A stretch of 64,000 bases of DNA from CAWDVK01 sp963805715 (GCA_963805715.1 CAWDVK010000013.1:205833-269832); one strand, 5' to 3'. Positions 1-8,608 are shown, counted from the stretch's first letter. The notes: generated by a model not told the origin, from the sequence alone. Made by a program: numbers and translations.

Positions 1-16
1 CGGCTCCGGGCGGCGC

Positions 17-161
17 TCAGGCAGCCGGCGACCGCACGCCGCGGCTGACCGCCACCCCGAACGCCGCCTGGCTGGCCGGCGCTGGCTCGGTGAAGTCCTC
101 GAGGCTGGTGCCCTTGGGCTCGGGCAGCATGGTGAGCGTGACCACCAGGCCGAGGACGGCA
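17..161 (-). pseudogene. MFS sugar-transporter C-terminal remnant
   Basis: Reading leftwards from about 161 to a TGA at 17-19 gives about 47 residues that begin in a hydrophobic helix and continue into LPEPKGTSLED. This is the cytoplasmic tail motif typical of the last segment of sugar-porter MFS proteins. Nothing upstream of about 161 continues the transporter. The neighbouring bases instead belong to a CHAD-domain fragment on the other strand. Only the extreme C-terminus is present, so it cannot transport anything. The junction is either a deletion or recombination scar or an assembly misjoin. Confidence 0.6.
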
Positions 162-162
162 T

Positions 163-399
163 TTCGGCCGGCAGATGAAGAAGCTGCAGTCGGTGCTCGG
201 CGACCACCAGGATGCCGCTGTCGCCCGCGGCCTGGACCGGGAGCTGGGCGTGAGTTCCTTCCTGGCCGGGGAGAACGCCTTCACCTTCGGCCTGCCGCAT
301 GAGCGCGATGCCGCGGAGGTGCTGTGGCGGCAGGAGCAGGCACGGCATGCCTGGCGGCGGTCCTCGCGCCCGAAGTACCGGCAATGGCTGCGGCACTGA
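163..399 (+). pseudogene. CHAD-domain protein C-terminal remnant
   Basis: The open frame from about 163 to the TGA at 397-399 reads FGRQMKKLQSVLGDHQD and ends in YRQWLRH. This matches the last helical bundle of CHAD (conserved histidine alpha-helical) proteins, which bind polyphosphate. Only about 78 residues of a normally 250-500 residue protein are present. The 5' part is missing where the frame abuts the MFS remnant. An ATG at 175 is available but would encode only the tail. It is most likely non-functional. Confidence 0.6.
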
Positions 400-552
400 G
401 CCGGCCCGGCTCCGGCCACGGTACGGGGGAGCGGCCCGGCCCGCTTCCCTGGCCATGGCTGCGGCACTCATCCGGCCGGCACCCGGCGGAGCGGCTCGTT
501 CCGCCGCCCCGGCCGCGGCCTGGCTGGCCGGCCTGGCGCCGCCGCCGGGCTC

Positions 553-568
553 GTAACCTGCCCGAAAC
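553..568 (+). promoter_or_regulatory. GlnR half-operator upstream of glnA2
   Basis: The sequence GTAAC, six bases, GAAAC fits the actinomycete GlnR a-b element (gTnAC-n6-GaAAc) exactly. It lies 22 bases upstream of the glnA2 GTG at 591. The second half of a four-element box is not recognisable at the expected spacing. Regulation by GlnR is inferred from this match. Confidence 0.65.
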
Positions 569-590
569 ATACGCCGGGCAGACTGTCGCC

Positions 591-1952
591 GTGAACAGGC
601 AGGAAGAGTTCGTGCTCCGGACCCTTGAGGAGCGGGACATCCGTTTTGTGCGTTTGTGGTTTACCGATGTCCTCGGCTACCTCAAGTCAGTGTCGGTCGC
701 GCCCGCCGAGCTGGAGGGCGCTTTCGCCGAGGGGATCGGGTTTGACGGCTCAGCCGTCGAGGGCTTCTCCCGGGTCTACGAGGCGGACATGATCGCCATG
801 CCCGACCCGTCGACCTTCCAGCTGATGCCGAGCGGCGGCGTCTCGGCCGGCACCGGCCGGATGTTCTGCGACATCCTGATGCCGGACGGCACCCCGTCGT
901 TCGCGGACCCGCGGCACGTGCTCAAGCGCGCGCTGAACAAGGCGGCCCGGCTGGGGTTCACCTTCTACACCCATCCGGAAATTGAGTTCTTCCTGCTCAT
1001 GGACAAGCCGGAGCCCGGTGTCAAGCCCCGCCCGATCGACACCGGCGGCTACTTCGACCACACCCCGCACAGCATCGCCCATGACTTCCGGCGCAACGCG
1101 ATCAGCATGCTCGAGGCGCTGGGCATCTCGGTGGAGTTCAGCCATCACGAGGGCGCGCCCGGCCAGCAGGAGATCGACCTGCGCTACGCCGACGCGCTGA
1201 CCACGGCGGACAACATCATGACGTTCCGGCTGGCGATGAAGGAAGTGGCGCTGCAGGAGGGGGTCTACGCCTCGTTCATGCCGAAGCCCTTCTCCGAGTA
1301 CCCGGGCTCCGGCATGCACACCCATATGTCGCTGTTCGAGGGCGACCGCAACGTGTTCCACGACCCGGCCGGCCAGTTCCAGCTATCCAAGATCGGCGGC
1401 GCGTTCATCGCCGGGCTGCTCCGGCATGCCGCCGAGATCACCGCGGTTTGTAACCAGTGGGTCAATTCTTATAAGCGGCTCTGGGGCGGTACAGAACGGA
1501 TAGCCGGAGCCGGCGGTGAGGCGCCGGCTTACGTCTGCTGGGGGCACAACAACCGTTCCGCCCTCATCCGGGTCCCGATGTATAAGCCGCAGAAGGGCAA
1601 CGCGACGCGGATCGAGTTCCGGTCCATCGATCCGGCCTGCAACCCGTACCTGGCCTTCGCCGTGATCCTGGCCGCCGGGCTGAAGGGCATCGAGGAGGAC
1701 TACGAGCTTCCGCCCGGCGCCGAGGACGACGTCTGGGCGCTGACGTCGGCCGAGCGGCGCGCGCTCGGCATCGACCCGCTGCCGCAGAACCTGTCCGAGG
1801 CGATCAACGTCATGCAGGGCAGCGAGCTGGTCGCCGAGACGCTGGGTGAGAACGTCTTCGACTTCTTCCTGCGCAACAAGCGGGAGGAATGGCAGGAGTT
1901 CCGCCGCCAGGTCACCGAGTTCGAGCTCGACCGTTACCTGCCCGTTCTCTGA
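591..1952 (+). CDS. glnA2: Glutamine synthetase-family ligase GlnA2
   Basis: A type I glutamine synthetase-fold ligase of 453 residues, the usual size of actinomycete GlnA2. The GTG at 591 is preferred because the family begins about here, although the frame is open back to 324. The N-terminal beta-grasp domain is followed by metal- and ATP-site motifs: HEGAPGQQEID near residue 185, GSGMHTHMSL near 240, and NSYKRL near 292. The loop carrying the adenylylated tyrosine in GlnA1 (DLYELPP) aligns here with DVWALTS near residue 380, so the tyrosine is replaced by tryptophan and GlnE control is unlikely. In Streptomyces, GlnA2-type enzymes have been linked to gamma-glutamylpolyamine formation rather than bulk glutamine synthesis; the substrate here is not evident. 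CAGACT, 6 bases before the GTG, may be a weak -10 of a leaderless transcript. A GlnR half-site precedes it. Confidence 0.93.
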   Translation: MNRQEEFVLRTLEERDIRFVRLWFTDVLGYLKSVSVAPAELEGAFAEGIGFDGSAVEGFSRVYEADMIAMPDPSTFQLMPSGGVSAGTGRMFCDILMPDGTPSFADPRHVLKRALNKAARLGFTFYTHPEIEFFLLMDKPEPGVKPRPIDTGGYFDHTPHSIAHDFRRNAISMLEALGISVEFSHHEGAPGQQEIDLRYADALTTADNIMTFRLAMKEVALQEGVYASFMPKPFSEYPGSGMHTHMSLFEGDRNVFHDPAGQFQLSKIGGAFIAGLLRHAAEITAVCNQWVNSYKRLWGGTERIAGAGGEAPAYVCWGHNNRSALIRVPMYKPQKGNATRIEFRSIDPACNPYLAFAVILAAGLKGIEEDYELPPGAEDDVWALTSAERRALGIDPLPQNLSEAINVMQGSELVAETLGENVFDFFLRNKREEWQEFRRQVTEFELDRYLPVL

Positions 1953-2178
1953 TGCTTGCGGCCAGACCTGGCCGCGCCCGGCTCGCTTAGCAGGTACTTT
2001 GACGAGATCCGGGTAAGGCATGCGGGCTGACGCCGTCGCGACGGCTCGCAAGCGCACTGTCACGGGTGGTCACCGCCTGCCGCCGTGCTCTCGCCAGCCT
2101 GCGGCCGGGCAGCAATGCCCCGGCCTCGCGCTGCGCCAGCACCGGTGACCGGAGACACCGGGCGACGAAAGGAGCGGT

Positions 2179-3483
2179 ATGACGCGCCACTGCCCTGAGT
2201 GCGGTGCGCTTGTTCCGCTGGATTCAGCGCCGTTCTGCCTGAGCTGCGGGCGGGGCCTTCCGTCCGAGCAGGCCACCGGGACCACTGCGTCGGCCGACCC
2301 GGAGCGGACCGTGAGCCTGCCGACCCCGCCGGACACCGAGCGGACCGTCAGGCTGACGGCGCCGCCCGATTTGCGGCAAGCCAACCCGCAGGGAGCGGAC
2401 CCGCAGGGAGCGGACCCGCAGGGAGCGGACCCGCAGCGAACAATGAAGCTGATGCTTCCTGGCGGCAGGGAGGGGGCGGCCGGTGGCCGTTATGCGCCGC
2501 CGGAGACCGGCCAGCAGGACCGTTACGCGCCGCCGGAGACTGGCCAGCAGGACCGTTACGCGCCGCCGGAGACTGGCCAGCAGGACCGCTACTCCGGACC
2601 CGAGACCGGCCAGCAGGACCGCTACTCCGGACCCGAGACCGGCCAGCAGGACCGCTACTCCGGACCCGAGACCGGCCAGCAGGACCGCTACTCGGGACCC
2701 GAGACCGGCCAGCAGGAGCGTTACGCGCCAGCGGATGACGCGACCAGCAGCCCGCTGGAGGAGATTTTTGCCCGCAGCTCGGCCGGCCGGGGAGGCGGCC
2801 GTCCGGGCAGTGCTGCCCGGCGGCCACCTCAGCAGCCTCAGCCTGCCCAGCCCGCCCAGCCGCCGGACAGCGGCCGCCTCGGCTTCGGAGCGATAGCCGG
2901 ACTGGTGCTGATGGCCTTCCTGCTCGTCGTGGGCATCGGGATCTTCGTGGTCCGGAGCAGCGATCTGGGCGGTGCGGCCAGCCGGGTGTCGGCCACGGCC
3001 GGCCGGTCACCCCGAGCGGTCCGCACCGCGACACCGCGCGCCGAGCTGGCGCAGATGGGCGCGGTCATCGACCTGAGTGCCGGGGCGCGCAACACCGTCG
3101 TCAGCGCGACCGACGAGGTCACGGGCTGCAGTGCGGCCCCGCCCGCGGCCATCATCCGGATCCGGGAGGCGGTCAGCCGGCGCCGCAGCGCGGTCGACCG
3201 GCTCGCCGCGCTGGACGTGTCAGCCATCCCGTCAGGCGAGCTCATGCGGGACTATCTCCGCCGGGCGCTGCGGCTCTCCATCCTGGCGGACGACGAATTC
3301 ATCGGCTGGATGCAAGACCTGGGGCAGGGGGGGCAGTGCCCGGTCAGCACCAGCGATAGCTCCTACCTGGCCGGCGTGCGGGCCTCGGACGAGGCGACCG
3401 TGGTCAAGCAGAAATTCGTGGCGCTCTGGAACCCGCTGGCCGCCCGCCTGGGACAGCCGACGTTCGGCCCGACCCAGATCTGA
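2179..3483 (+). CDS. Zinc-ribbon membrane protein with tandem repeats
   Basis: A 434-residue protein with an ATG preceded by AAAGGAG at 2168-2174. Residues 1-30 carry two CxxC pairs (CPECG and CLSCG), forming a zinc ribbon. A disordered region follows, with a DPQGA repeat near residue 70 and seven 11-residue repeats of the form RY(AP/SG)PETGQQ(D/E) at about 104-180. One hydrophobic helix at about 235-255 (GLVLMAFLLVVGIGIFVV) leads to an extracytoplasmic domain of about 180 residues with several arginine-rich helices. The predicted topology has the zinc ribbon and repeats in the cytoplasm and the C-terminal domain outside. No enzymatic motif is visible. It stands alone between glnA2 and a lipoprotein gene, and its function is unknown. 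Confidence 0.85.
   Translation: MTRHCPECGALVPLDSAPFCLSCGRGLPSEQATGTTASADPERTVSLPTPPDTERTVRLTAPPDLRQANPQGADPQGADPQGADPQRTMKLMLPGGREGAAGGRYAPPETGQQDRYAPPETGQQDRYAPPETGQQDRYSGPETGQQDRYSGPETGQQDRYSGPETGQQDRYSGPETGQQERYAPADDATSSPLEEIFARSSAGRGGGRPGSAARRPPQQPQPAQPAQPPDSGRLGFGAIAGLVLMAFLLVVGIGIFVVRSSDLGGAASRVSATAGRSPRAVRTATPRAELAQMGAVIDLSAGARNTVVSATDEVTGCSAAPPAAIIRIREAVSRRRSAVDRLAALDVSAIPSGELMRDYLRRALRLSILADDEFIGWMQDLGQGGQCPVSTSDSSYLAGVRASDEATVVKQKFVALWNPLAARLGQPTFGPTQI
2386..2430 (+). repeat. 15-bp tandem repeat (3 copies)
   Basis: Three perfect copies of CCGCAGGGAGCGGAC inside the zinc-ribbon membrane protein gene. They encode PQGAD repeats in its disordered region. Confidence 0.9.
2488..2718 (+). 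repeat. 33-bp tandem repeat (7 copies)
   Basis: Seven contiguous 33-bp units encode an 11-residue repeat. Units 1-3 encode the RYAPPETGQQD type and units 4-7 the RYSGPETGQQD type. The two blocks suggest two rounds of local amplification. Copy number is likely variable between strains and hard to assemble. Confidence 0.92.
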
Positions 3484-3610
3484 GGCCGGCTCGCCTCCAG
3501 CGTGACGCCGGCCCGGGCGCCGGTCCGGAACCGGATGCCGTCAGCCCGCGTCTAACCGGCACCGGGCGCCCGAACGGATCGCCCGGCAGAAGCCGGCCGG
3601 GAGGCGCGCG

Positions 3611-4657
3611 ATGCGACCATCATGCTGGAGTGCCTGGCCGCGCACGCTGCTGGCCGTTGCCGCGATGACGTGCATCACGATCGCTGGCTGCGGCAGCGTG
3701 GCCGGGTCAGCCAGCCGCGGCAGCCTGGCTGGCGCTACCCGCCCGGCGGCGGAATCCGGCTCGGCGAGTTCCCCGGCGCCGGGCACGACCCGCCCGGGTC
3801 AGCTGCCCGGCACTCCGCCGGCCGGCTCGCGCGCCGAGGCGCTCGCCCTGGCCAGGCGGGAGCTGGGGCAGCTGCGGCTGCCGCCCGGAGCCCGGCGCAC
3901 CGCGGTAGCGCAGCTGCCCGGCCAGCTGCGCGACCCCGATCTGTATGCGGGCGGCCAGGACTCGGCGGACCTGCACCTGCTGTTCGCCCTGCCGGAGTCG
4001 ATGGCGGCCGCGGACGGCTTCCTGCTCGCGCACGCGCCCGCCGGCCTCCCGGTCTCCAGCCATGGCGAGGCAGGCAGCCGGCCTGGCGCGGACATGGAGA
4101 ACGTGGGCTACTCGCCGCACTCGGTGCCGCCCGGCATCGACGCGGTCTACTTGCTGGCCAGCGTGGTGCCGGATGGCCGGGGCTCGCTGCTGCGCGCCGA
4201 CGCCCAGGTGATCTGGTTCCCGCCGCGGTCAGTGGCCGAGTACGTGCGGGCGGCTCGCCTGCACGCGGTCACGATCACCGGTGCCAGCCTCAATCCGATT
4301 CCGCGCCAGGTCAGCCGGACTATCACCGCGCCGGCCGTGATAGCCGAGCTGGCCAGCCTGCTGAATGGCGAGCACGCGGCAGGTCAGCAGCTCGCCTCCT
4401 GCCCGCTTATCCAGGCCAGCTACGGCTTTGCCTTCCGCGCCGCCGCCGGGCTACCGCCAGTGCTGGTCGTCAGCACCTCCGGCTGCCTGCTCGACAGCGT
4501 CACGGCCGGCGGACGGGCGCAGCCCGCGCTGTGGGATCCGGGCAACGCGCTGCTTGCGGCCGGGAGCCGCCTGATCGGCGGCCAGCTGCGGCCGAACCCG
4601 CGGATCCCGCCATGCGGGATGCGGGAGATGATCTGCCTGCGGCCCGCCGCCGGCTGA
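3611..4657 (+). CDS. Predicted lipoprotein of unknown function
   Basis: A 348-residue protein. Residues 1-27 form a lipoprotein signal: arginines, a hydrophobic stretch (LLAVAAMTCITI) and the lipobox IAGC with Cys27. A Ser/Pro/Gly-rich tether of about 50 residues follows, then a folded domain with two further cysteines (ASCPL and SGCLLD) near residues 260-290 that could form a disulphide. No catalytic motif is recognised. GCGCGCGATGCG gives no strong ribosome site for the ATG at 3611. The stop codon lies one base from the stop of the convergent gene at 4659. Confidence 0.75.
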   Translation: MRPSCWSAWPRTLLAVAAMTCITIAGCGSVAGSASRGSLAGATRPAAESGSASSPAPGTTRPGQLPGTPPAGSRAEALALARRELGQLRLPPGARRTAVAQLPGQLRDPDLYAGGQDSADLHLLFALPESMAAADGFLLAHAPAGLPVSSHGEAGSRPGADMENVGYSPHSVPPGIDAVYLLASVVPDGRGSLLRADAQVIWFPPRSVAEYVRAARLHAVTITGASLNPIPRQVSRTITAPAVIAELASLLNGEHAAGQQLASCPLIQASYGFAFRAAAGLPPVLVVSTSGCLLDSVTAGGRAQPALWDPGNALLAAGSRLIGGQLRPNPRIPPCGMREMICLRPAAG

Positions 4658-4658
4658 C

Positions 4659-5543
4659 TCAGGTGGCCGGGGCCAGGCGGCCGTACGAGGTGAGCGTGCG
4701 CAGCGCCTGGAGCGTGACGATTCCCCGCCATTCCAGCAGCGATGCCTCGCTCGGGGGCTGCCAGCTGACCGGCCAGCCGCCATCGGCCTGCTGGCTCCGC
4801 TCGAGCTGATCGAGGTGAGCGCTGATCTGCTCGTCGGTGAACAGCCGGCGCCAGCGCGAGTCGGCGGCCGGCGCGAGCTGCAGCGGCGTCAGGCCGTAGC
4901 CGGGGGCGCCGGGGTCCAGGTGCAGGCCGGGGACCTTGGCCAGCTGACCGGCCAGATCCGCGGCGCAGGCGTTGGCCCGGTCGCGGTCCGGCACGTGCTC
5001 CAGGAAGACAAGCACCTCGGCGAGCGTGTGCACGAAGTCCGTCGCGCCGCCTGACTCGATCTTCTCCCAGCAGTACCGGGTGGCCTGCTCCCGCCACGGA
5101 TGCTCGACGCCGAGCTGGTAGAGCAGGCCCGCGAGCCCGGCGGTCGGATTGAGACCGGGCTGGTAGGTCCACTCGGTCCAGTGCTCGGCGCGGGGAAAGG
5201 ACTCGATGACCGGGAAGGCCAGCGGAACGCCGCCGCCCGCTCCGGCCTCGGCGGCTGCGGCGGCGAGGAAGTCGCAGGCCCGCAGGACCATCTTGCGATC
5301 GGTGGCGCCGACCGTGGCCAGCGCCTGGAAGGCGGCCTCGACGTCAACCGGCAGACTGGCCGGGCAGCGCTTGTCCGGCTCGAGCGCGTGGCCGAAGCCG
5401 CCGTCGTCGTTCTGGTAGCCGCGCAGCGCGTCGATGACCCGGGACAGCGACTGGCCGAGGAAGCAGGCGGCGAACAGGCGGCGCTCGAGCAGCCGCGCCT
5501 GGCGGAGCAGGAAGAGATCCCCTGCGGCAAATGCGTTCTCCAT
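4659..5543 (-). CDS. Prenyltransferase/terpenoid-cyclase-fold protein
   Basis: A 294-residue protein starting at the ATG at 5543. The N-terminal part contains a QW-like motif (ALRGYQNDDGGFGHALEPD), and a second copy (QQADGGWPVSW) occurs near residue 255. Such repeats mark the alpha/alpha-barrel fold of prenyltransferases and squalene/oxidosqualene cyclases. The aspartate-rich DXDD motif of true cyclases is not evident, so catalysis is uncertain. Similar proteins are often annotated simply as 'prenyltransferase' in Streptomyces. An AraC-type regulator lies just upstream on the same strand (stop at 5554), so the two may be co-transcribed. The 3' end meets the convergent lipoprotein gene. Confidence 0.75.
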   Translation of the reverse strand: MENAFAAGDLFLLRQARLLERRLFAACFLGQSLSRVIDALRGYQNDDGGFGHALEPDKRCPASLPVDVEAAFQALATVGATDRKMVLRACDFLAAAAAEAGAGGGVPLAFPVIESFPRAEHWTEWTYQPGLNPTAGLAGLLYQLGVEHPWREQATRYCWEKIESGGATDFVHTLAEVLVFLEHVPDRDRANACAADLAGQLAKVPGLHLDPGAPGYGLTPLQLAPAADSRWRRLFTDEQISAHLDQLERSQQADGGWPVSWQPPSEASLLEWRGIVTLQALRTLTSYGRLAPAT

Positions 5544-5553
5544 GAGCCCCACG

Positions 5554-6315
5554 CTAGGCCGGCAGCTGGCTGGCCGTCTTGAACAGATCGGACGGCGCGC
5601 GCCCGGACAGGCGCCGGCACTCACGGACAAGGTGGGCGTGATCGGCATAGCCGGCCTCAGCGGCCACGGCGGCCAGGCTGGAGCCCGCAGCCGCCAGGCG
5701 CTGGGCCCGGCGGAACCGCAGGACGCGCTCCAGCATCTTGGGGCCGTAGCCCACCGCGGCGCAGCACCGCCGGTGCAGCCGGCGCTCGCCTGCCCCCAGG
5801 GCCCGTGCGGCCTCGCGGACGACCCGCGCGGACTCGGGCCCACGCTGCAGCCAGTCAACCAGCGAGCTCACCACCGGGTCAGCGGGGCGGGCTATCGCGG
5901 CGCGCGCTTCGACGGCGGCAGCCAGCGCTGCCGCCGCGGCGCGCACGTCCGGTGCCCGCTGCACGCGCTCTTGCAGGGCGTCCGCCGCCGGTCGTCCCCA
6001 CAGGTCGGCCAGGGTCACCCGCTGATCAAGCAGTTCCGACGCCGGCGGGCCCAGGAAGCCCGGCGCCCGGCCCGGCCGGAACCGCAGGCCGGCGAACATC
6101 GTGCCGGGCCGCCAGGGCACCGGCACCGGTCCGGTGTCCGGGCCGGCCACGAACAGCGATGATCCATCCCAGATGACGTCGATGCAGGCGTCGGGCAGAA
6201 CCAGGGCGTCGCGGGGATCCGCGGGGTCGGGCACTGCTGCCCACAGGCACGCAACGTCAGCAGCGAGCCGGGCCCCGGCACTCCATTCGCGGTAAGCAGA
6301 CGGGCCATCATCCAC
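5554..6315 (-). CDS. AraC-family transcriptional regulator
   Basis: A 253-residue protein if started at the GTG at 6315. The N-terminal about 140 residues resemble the sensor domain of AraC proteins with a DUF6597-like region (LPDACIDVIWDGSSLFVAGPDTG). The C-terminal about 100 residues hold the paired helix-turn-helix domain, including GYGPKMLERVLRFRRAQ and a second helix pair ending GYADHAHLVRECRRLSGRAPS, the AraC/XylS signature. The frame is open further upstream to 6432, but the extra sequence is low-complexity. It probably controls the adjacent prenyltransferase-fold gene 10 bases downstream. The ligand is unknown. Confidence 0.85.
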   Translation of the reverse strand: MDDGPSAYREWSAGARLAADVACLWAAVPDPADPRDALVLPDACIDVIWDGSSLFVAGPDTGPVPVPWRPGTMFAGLRFRPGRAPGFLGPPASELLDQRVTLADLWGRPAADALQERVQRAPDVRAAAAALAAAVEARAAIARPADPVVSSLVDWLQRGPESARVVREAARALGAGERRLHRRCCAAVGYGPKMLERVLRFRRAQRLAAAGSSLAAVAAEAGYADHAHLVRECRRLSGRAPSDLFKTASQLPA

Positions 6316-6481
6316 CAGAGAACTGTGCCACGCCCCGCTGACAGAACGCGGCGCCGGGAGCGGTGCGGAGCCGCGCAGGCCCGTCGGCTGCCCCGCCCGT
6401 GACTGCCGTCCAGTGCATGCCCGGCCGGGCATCCGGGCTTCCTGCCGTGCTGGCCAGAGTCATCGCCGCGGCGCCCGATGA

Positions 6482-6907
6482 TCAGTTGGCCTCGGCACGT
6501 TCCTTGAGAGCCTCGTTGACGCCCTGGAAGCTGGCCTCGGTGCTCGCGAAAGCCCTGCCGGAGAACGCCACCATGGCGCCGCTGAAGCTCTCGCTCTGGA
6601 CCAGCCGGGTGCCGGTGCCCACCGGGCTCAGGGTGAAGCTGTGCTCGCCCGTCATGATGCCCGGCAGGCTGGAGGACCACCGCAGCTCGGCACCGGGCTC
6701 GGCAGCGACGATCCTGGGCTTGATAGTCATCATCCGGCCGCTGGCCGGATGGGCGCTGCGCAGCCTGATCCTCTTCCCGGCGATCACGTCGCCGGACGCC
6801 TCACGGAACAGCGGGTTCCACTCCCGGTAGCGACTCAGGTCGGTGAGGATCGCCCACACCGCCATCGGCGAGGCGTCGATGTAAATGGTCGCGCTCACGG
6901 TCTTCAC
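6482..6907 (-). CDS. SRPBCC-family protein
   Basis: About 141 residues from the GTG at 6907, which has GGGAGG about 10 bases upstream. A GTG at 6943 would add 12 residues. The sequence begins KTVSATIYIDASPMAVWAIL and continues with LSRYREWNPLF, matching the START/Bet v1-like (SRPBCC) polyketide-cyclase/lipid-binding fold. These proteins bind hydrophobic ligands in a helix-grip cavity, and the ligand here cannot be predicted. It is monocistronic, between an AraC regulator and a LuxR regulator. Confidence 0.82.
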   Translation of the reverse strand: MKTVSATIYIDASPMAVWAILTDLSRYREWNPLFREASGDVIAGKRIRLRSAHPASGRMMTIKPRIVAAEPGAELRWSSSLPGIMTGEHSFTLSPVGTGTRLVQSESFSGAMVAFSGRAFASTEASFQGVNEALKERAEAN

Positions 6908-7000
6908 AGCTGTCCTGCCTCCCGGCTCGGTTACCGGCGACACCGCGCCGGGCAGCGCGGCGCTTTCTTGCTGGCCTGCCGTTATCCCGGCGGATGCAGG

Positions 7001-7723
7001 CTACGGGTGCGGACGCGCCCGCGGGGCGGCGGGGGCCGGGGGATCGGCGTAGCCGTGAGCGTAGGCGTAGCGCGTGGCCTGTGCCCGGTCCCGGGACCCG
7101 GTCTTGGCGAAGATCCGGTTGACGTGCGTCTTGACCGTGGCCTCGCTGACGAACAGGATCCGCGCGATCGCGCGGTTGGACTCGCCGGCCGCGATCAGGC
7201 GCAGCACCTCCGATTCGCGCGGGGTCAGGCGGCCCGCGTCCTGCTCGGCCTGCTCGGCCCGCAGCATCGAGCCGCGCCGGGTCACGCCCAGGATCCACAT
7301 GCCGGCGATGGCGGCTGCGTAGCCGAACAAGTCCCCGGTCGACGCGCCGGTGGCCAGCGCGGCGGCGAGGAAGGCCGCCAGCGTCTCCGTGCTGATGCCC
7401 AGGGACAGATCAGCGCGCAGGTGCTCGCCTGCGCTGAAGGTCACGATGCAGCAGACCGCGATGGCCGCGCTGTTGGGCGACAGCCCCGTGAGCGCGCCGC
7501 CGGCTGCACCGAGGACGATCAGGTCGGCCACTCGCAGCCGGTAGCTGCGCTCAGCGAGCATCCAGGTGATCCAGCCGATGGCCGCGATCACGAGCGTGAC
7601 CGCGATCGCCAGGCCGCGGCTCCCGGCTGTCCACGGATGCGGCTGGGCAAAGCACACCGCGACCAGCGCGACCGCCACGACAGCGGCCCGGAACAGGTAC
7701 ATCGCATGAGACACGTCCGCCAT
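7001..7723 (-). CDS. Membrane-anchored LuxR-type regulator
   Basis: About 240 residues from the ATG at 7723. The frame is open to 7894 and the true start is uncertain. Five or so hydrophobic helices occupy residues 8-150 (AAVVAVALVAVCFA, GLAIAVTLVIAAIGWI, ADLIVLGAAGGALTGL, AAFLAAALATG). They are followed by a LuxR/GerE helix-turn-helix at about 172-230 containing LTPRESEVLRLIAAGESN and VSEATVKTHVNRIFAKTG. There is no receiver domain, so it is not a classical response regulator. The membrane domain may itself sense a signal. Confidence 0.75.
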   Translation of the reverse strand: MADVSHAMYLFRAAVVAVALVAVCFAQPHPWTAGSRGLAIAVTLVIAAIGWITWMLAERSYRLRVADLIVLGAAGGALTGLSPNSAAIAVCCIVTFSAGEHLRADLSLGISTETLAAFLAAALATGASTGDLFGYAAAIAGMWILGVTRRGSMLRAEQAEQDAGRLTPRESEVLRLIAAGESNRAIARILFVSEATVKTHVNRIFAKTGSRDRAQATRYAYAHGYADPPAPAAPRARPHP

Positions 7724-8026
7724 CCGGGCGGGCAGTGCCTGGTCCTGGCGGCTCGCGGCCAGCTTGCGTCCGACGAGAAAGAGGAACACGCACTCTCCTG
7801 GCAGGCCGGGCGGGAGCAGCGTTCCTGCCGGTAATTCCGGACGGCCGGTACCACGGTATCTGGCAGCCCGGGCCGGCGGCCAGGCTGATCTCACGGCGAC
7901 GTCGCTGTCTCCACCCGGCCTCCACCCGGGATCAAGCCGCGGGCCGGCGCGCGTGTCCCGCGGCGGCGCCTAGCGTGGCAGCCGTCAGCTCACCCGCCCG
8001 TCAGGCTGTCTCATTCAGGAGATCCC

Positions 8027-8581
8027 GTGCCCGCCAGCGTCTGGATTCTCAACCTCGTCATCCTCGCCGTGGTGCTGTCGGCCGACCTCGGCCGGCGCAA
8101 GGTCACCCCGATGCGGCTGCTGCGCCCGGTGATCGCCGCCGCCGTCATCATCCCGTTCTTCTTCAAAGGCGCTGCCTCCTCCGGGAGCGGCCTGGCGCTG
8201 GAGATCGCGGGCGCGGCCGCGGGGCTGGCCCTCGGCGTCCTGGCCGCCACGGCGATCAGCGTTGGCCACGACGGCCAGGCCGGCCGCGCCATCTCGCGCG
8301 CGGCACTGCCGTATGCCGCCGTCTGGGTCGCCGTCACGGCCGGCCGCATCTACTTCACCTACGGCGCCAGCCACGTGTTCGGCGCCCAGCTCGGCAGCTG
8401 GATGGCGGCTAACCAGGTCACCGTGGGCGCCCTCACTGACAGCCTCATCTTCCTGTCCCTGGCCATGCTGCTCGGCCGCACCGGGATCCTGGCCGCCAAG
8501 GCCAGGGCGGCGACAGCCAGGGCCGCAGGGGCCGGGGCTCCCGCCGAGCGTGCGGACGCGACCGCGGTCAGCCCCGAGTGA
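8027..8581 (+). CDS. Multipass membrane protein of unknown function
   Basis: 184 residues from the GTG at 8027, with AGGAG at 8017-8021. There are about four to five hydrophobic helices: residues 5-18, 28-45, 56-80, 92-110 and 130-150. No catalytic residues or transporter signature are recognised. The gene is divergent from the membrane LuxR regulator gene. Its stop lies 27 bases before an 18-codon ORF with a near-perfect ribosome site, so the two may be expressed together. Confidence 0.75.
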   Translation: MPASVWILNLVILAVVLSADLGRRKVTPMRLLRPVIAAAVIIPFFFKGAASSGSGLALEIAGAAAGLALGVLAATAISVGHDGQAGRAISRAALPYAAVWVAVTAGRIYFTYGASHVFGAQLGSWMAANQVTVGALTDSLIFLSLAMLLGRTGILAAKARAATARAAGAGAPAERADATAVSPE

Positions 8582-8608
8582 CCGCCCGGCCCGGAGGAGG
8601 TGATAGCG

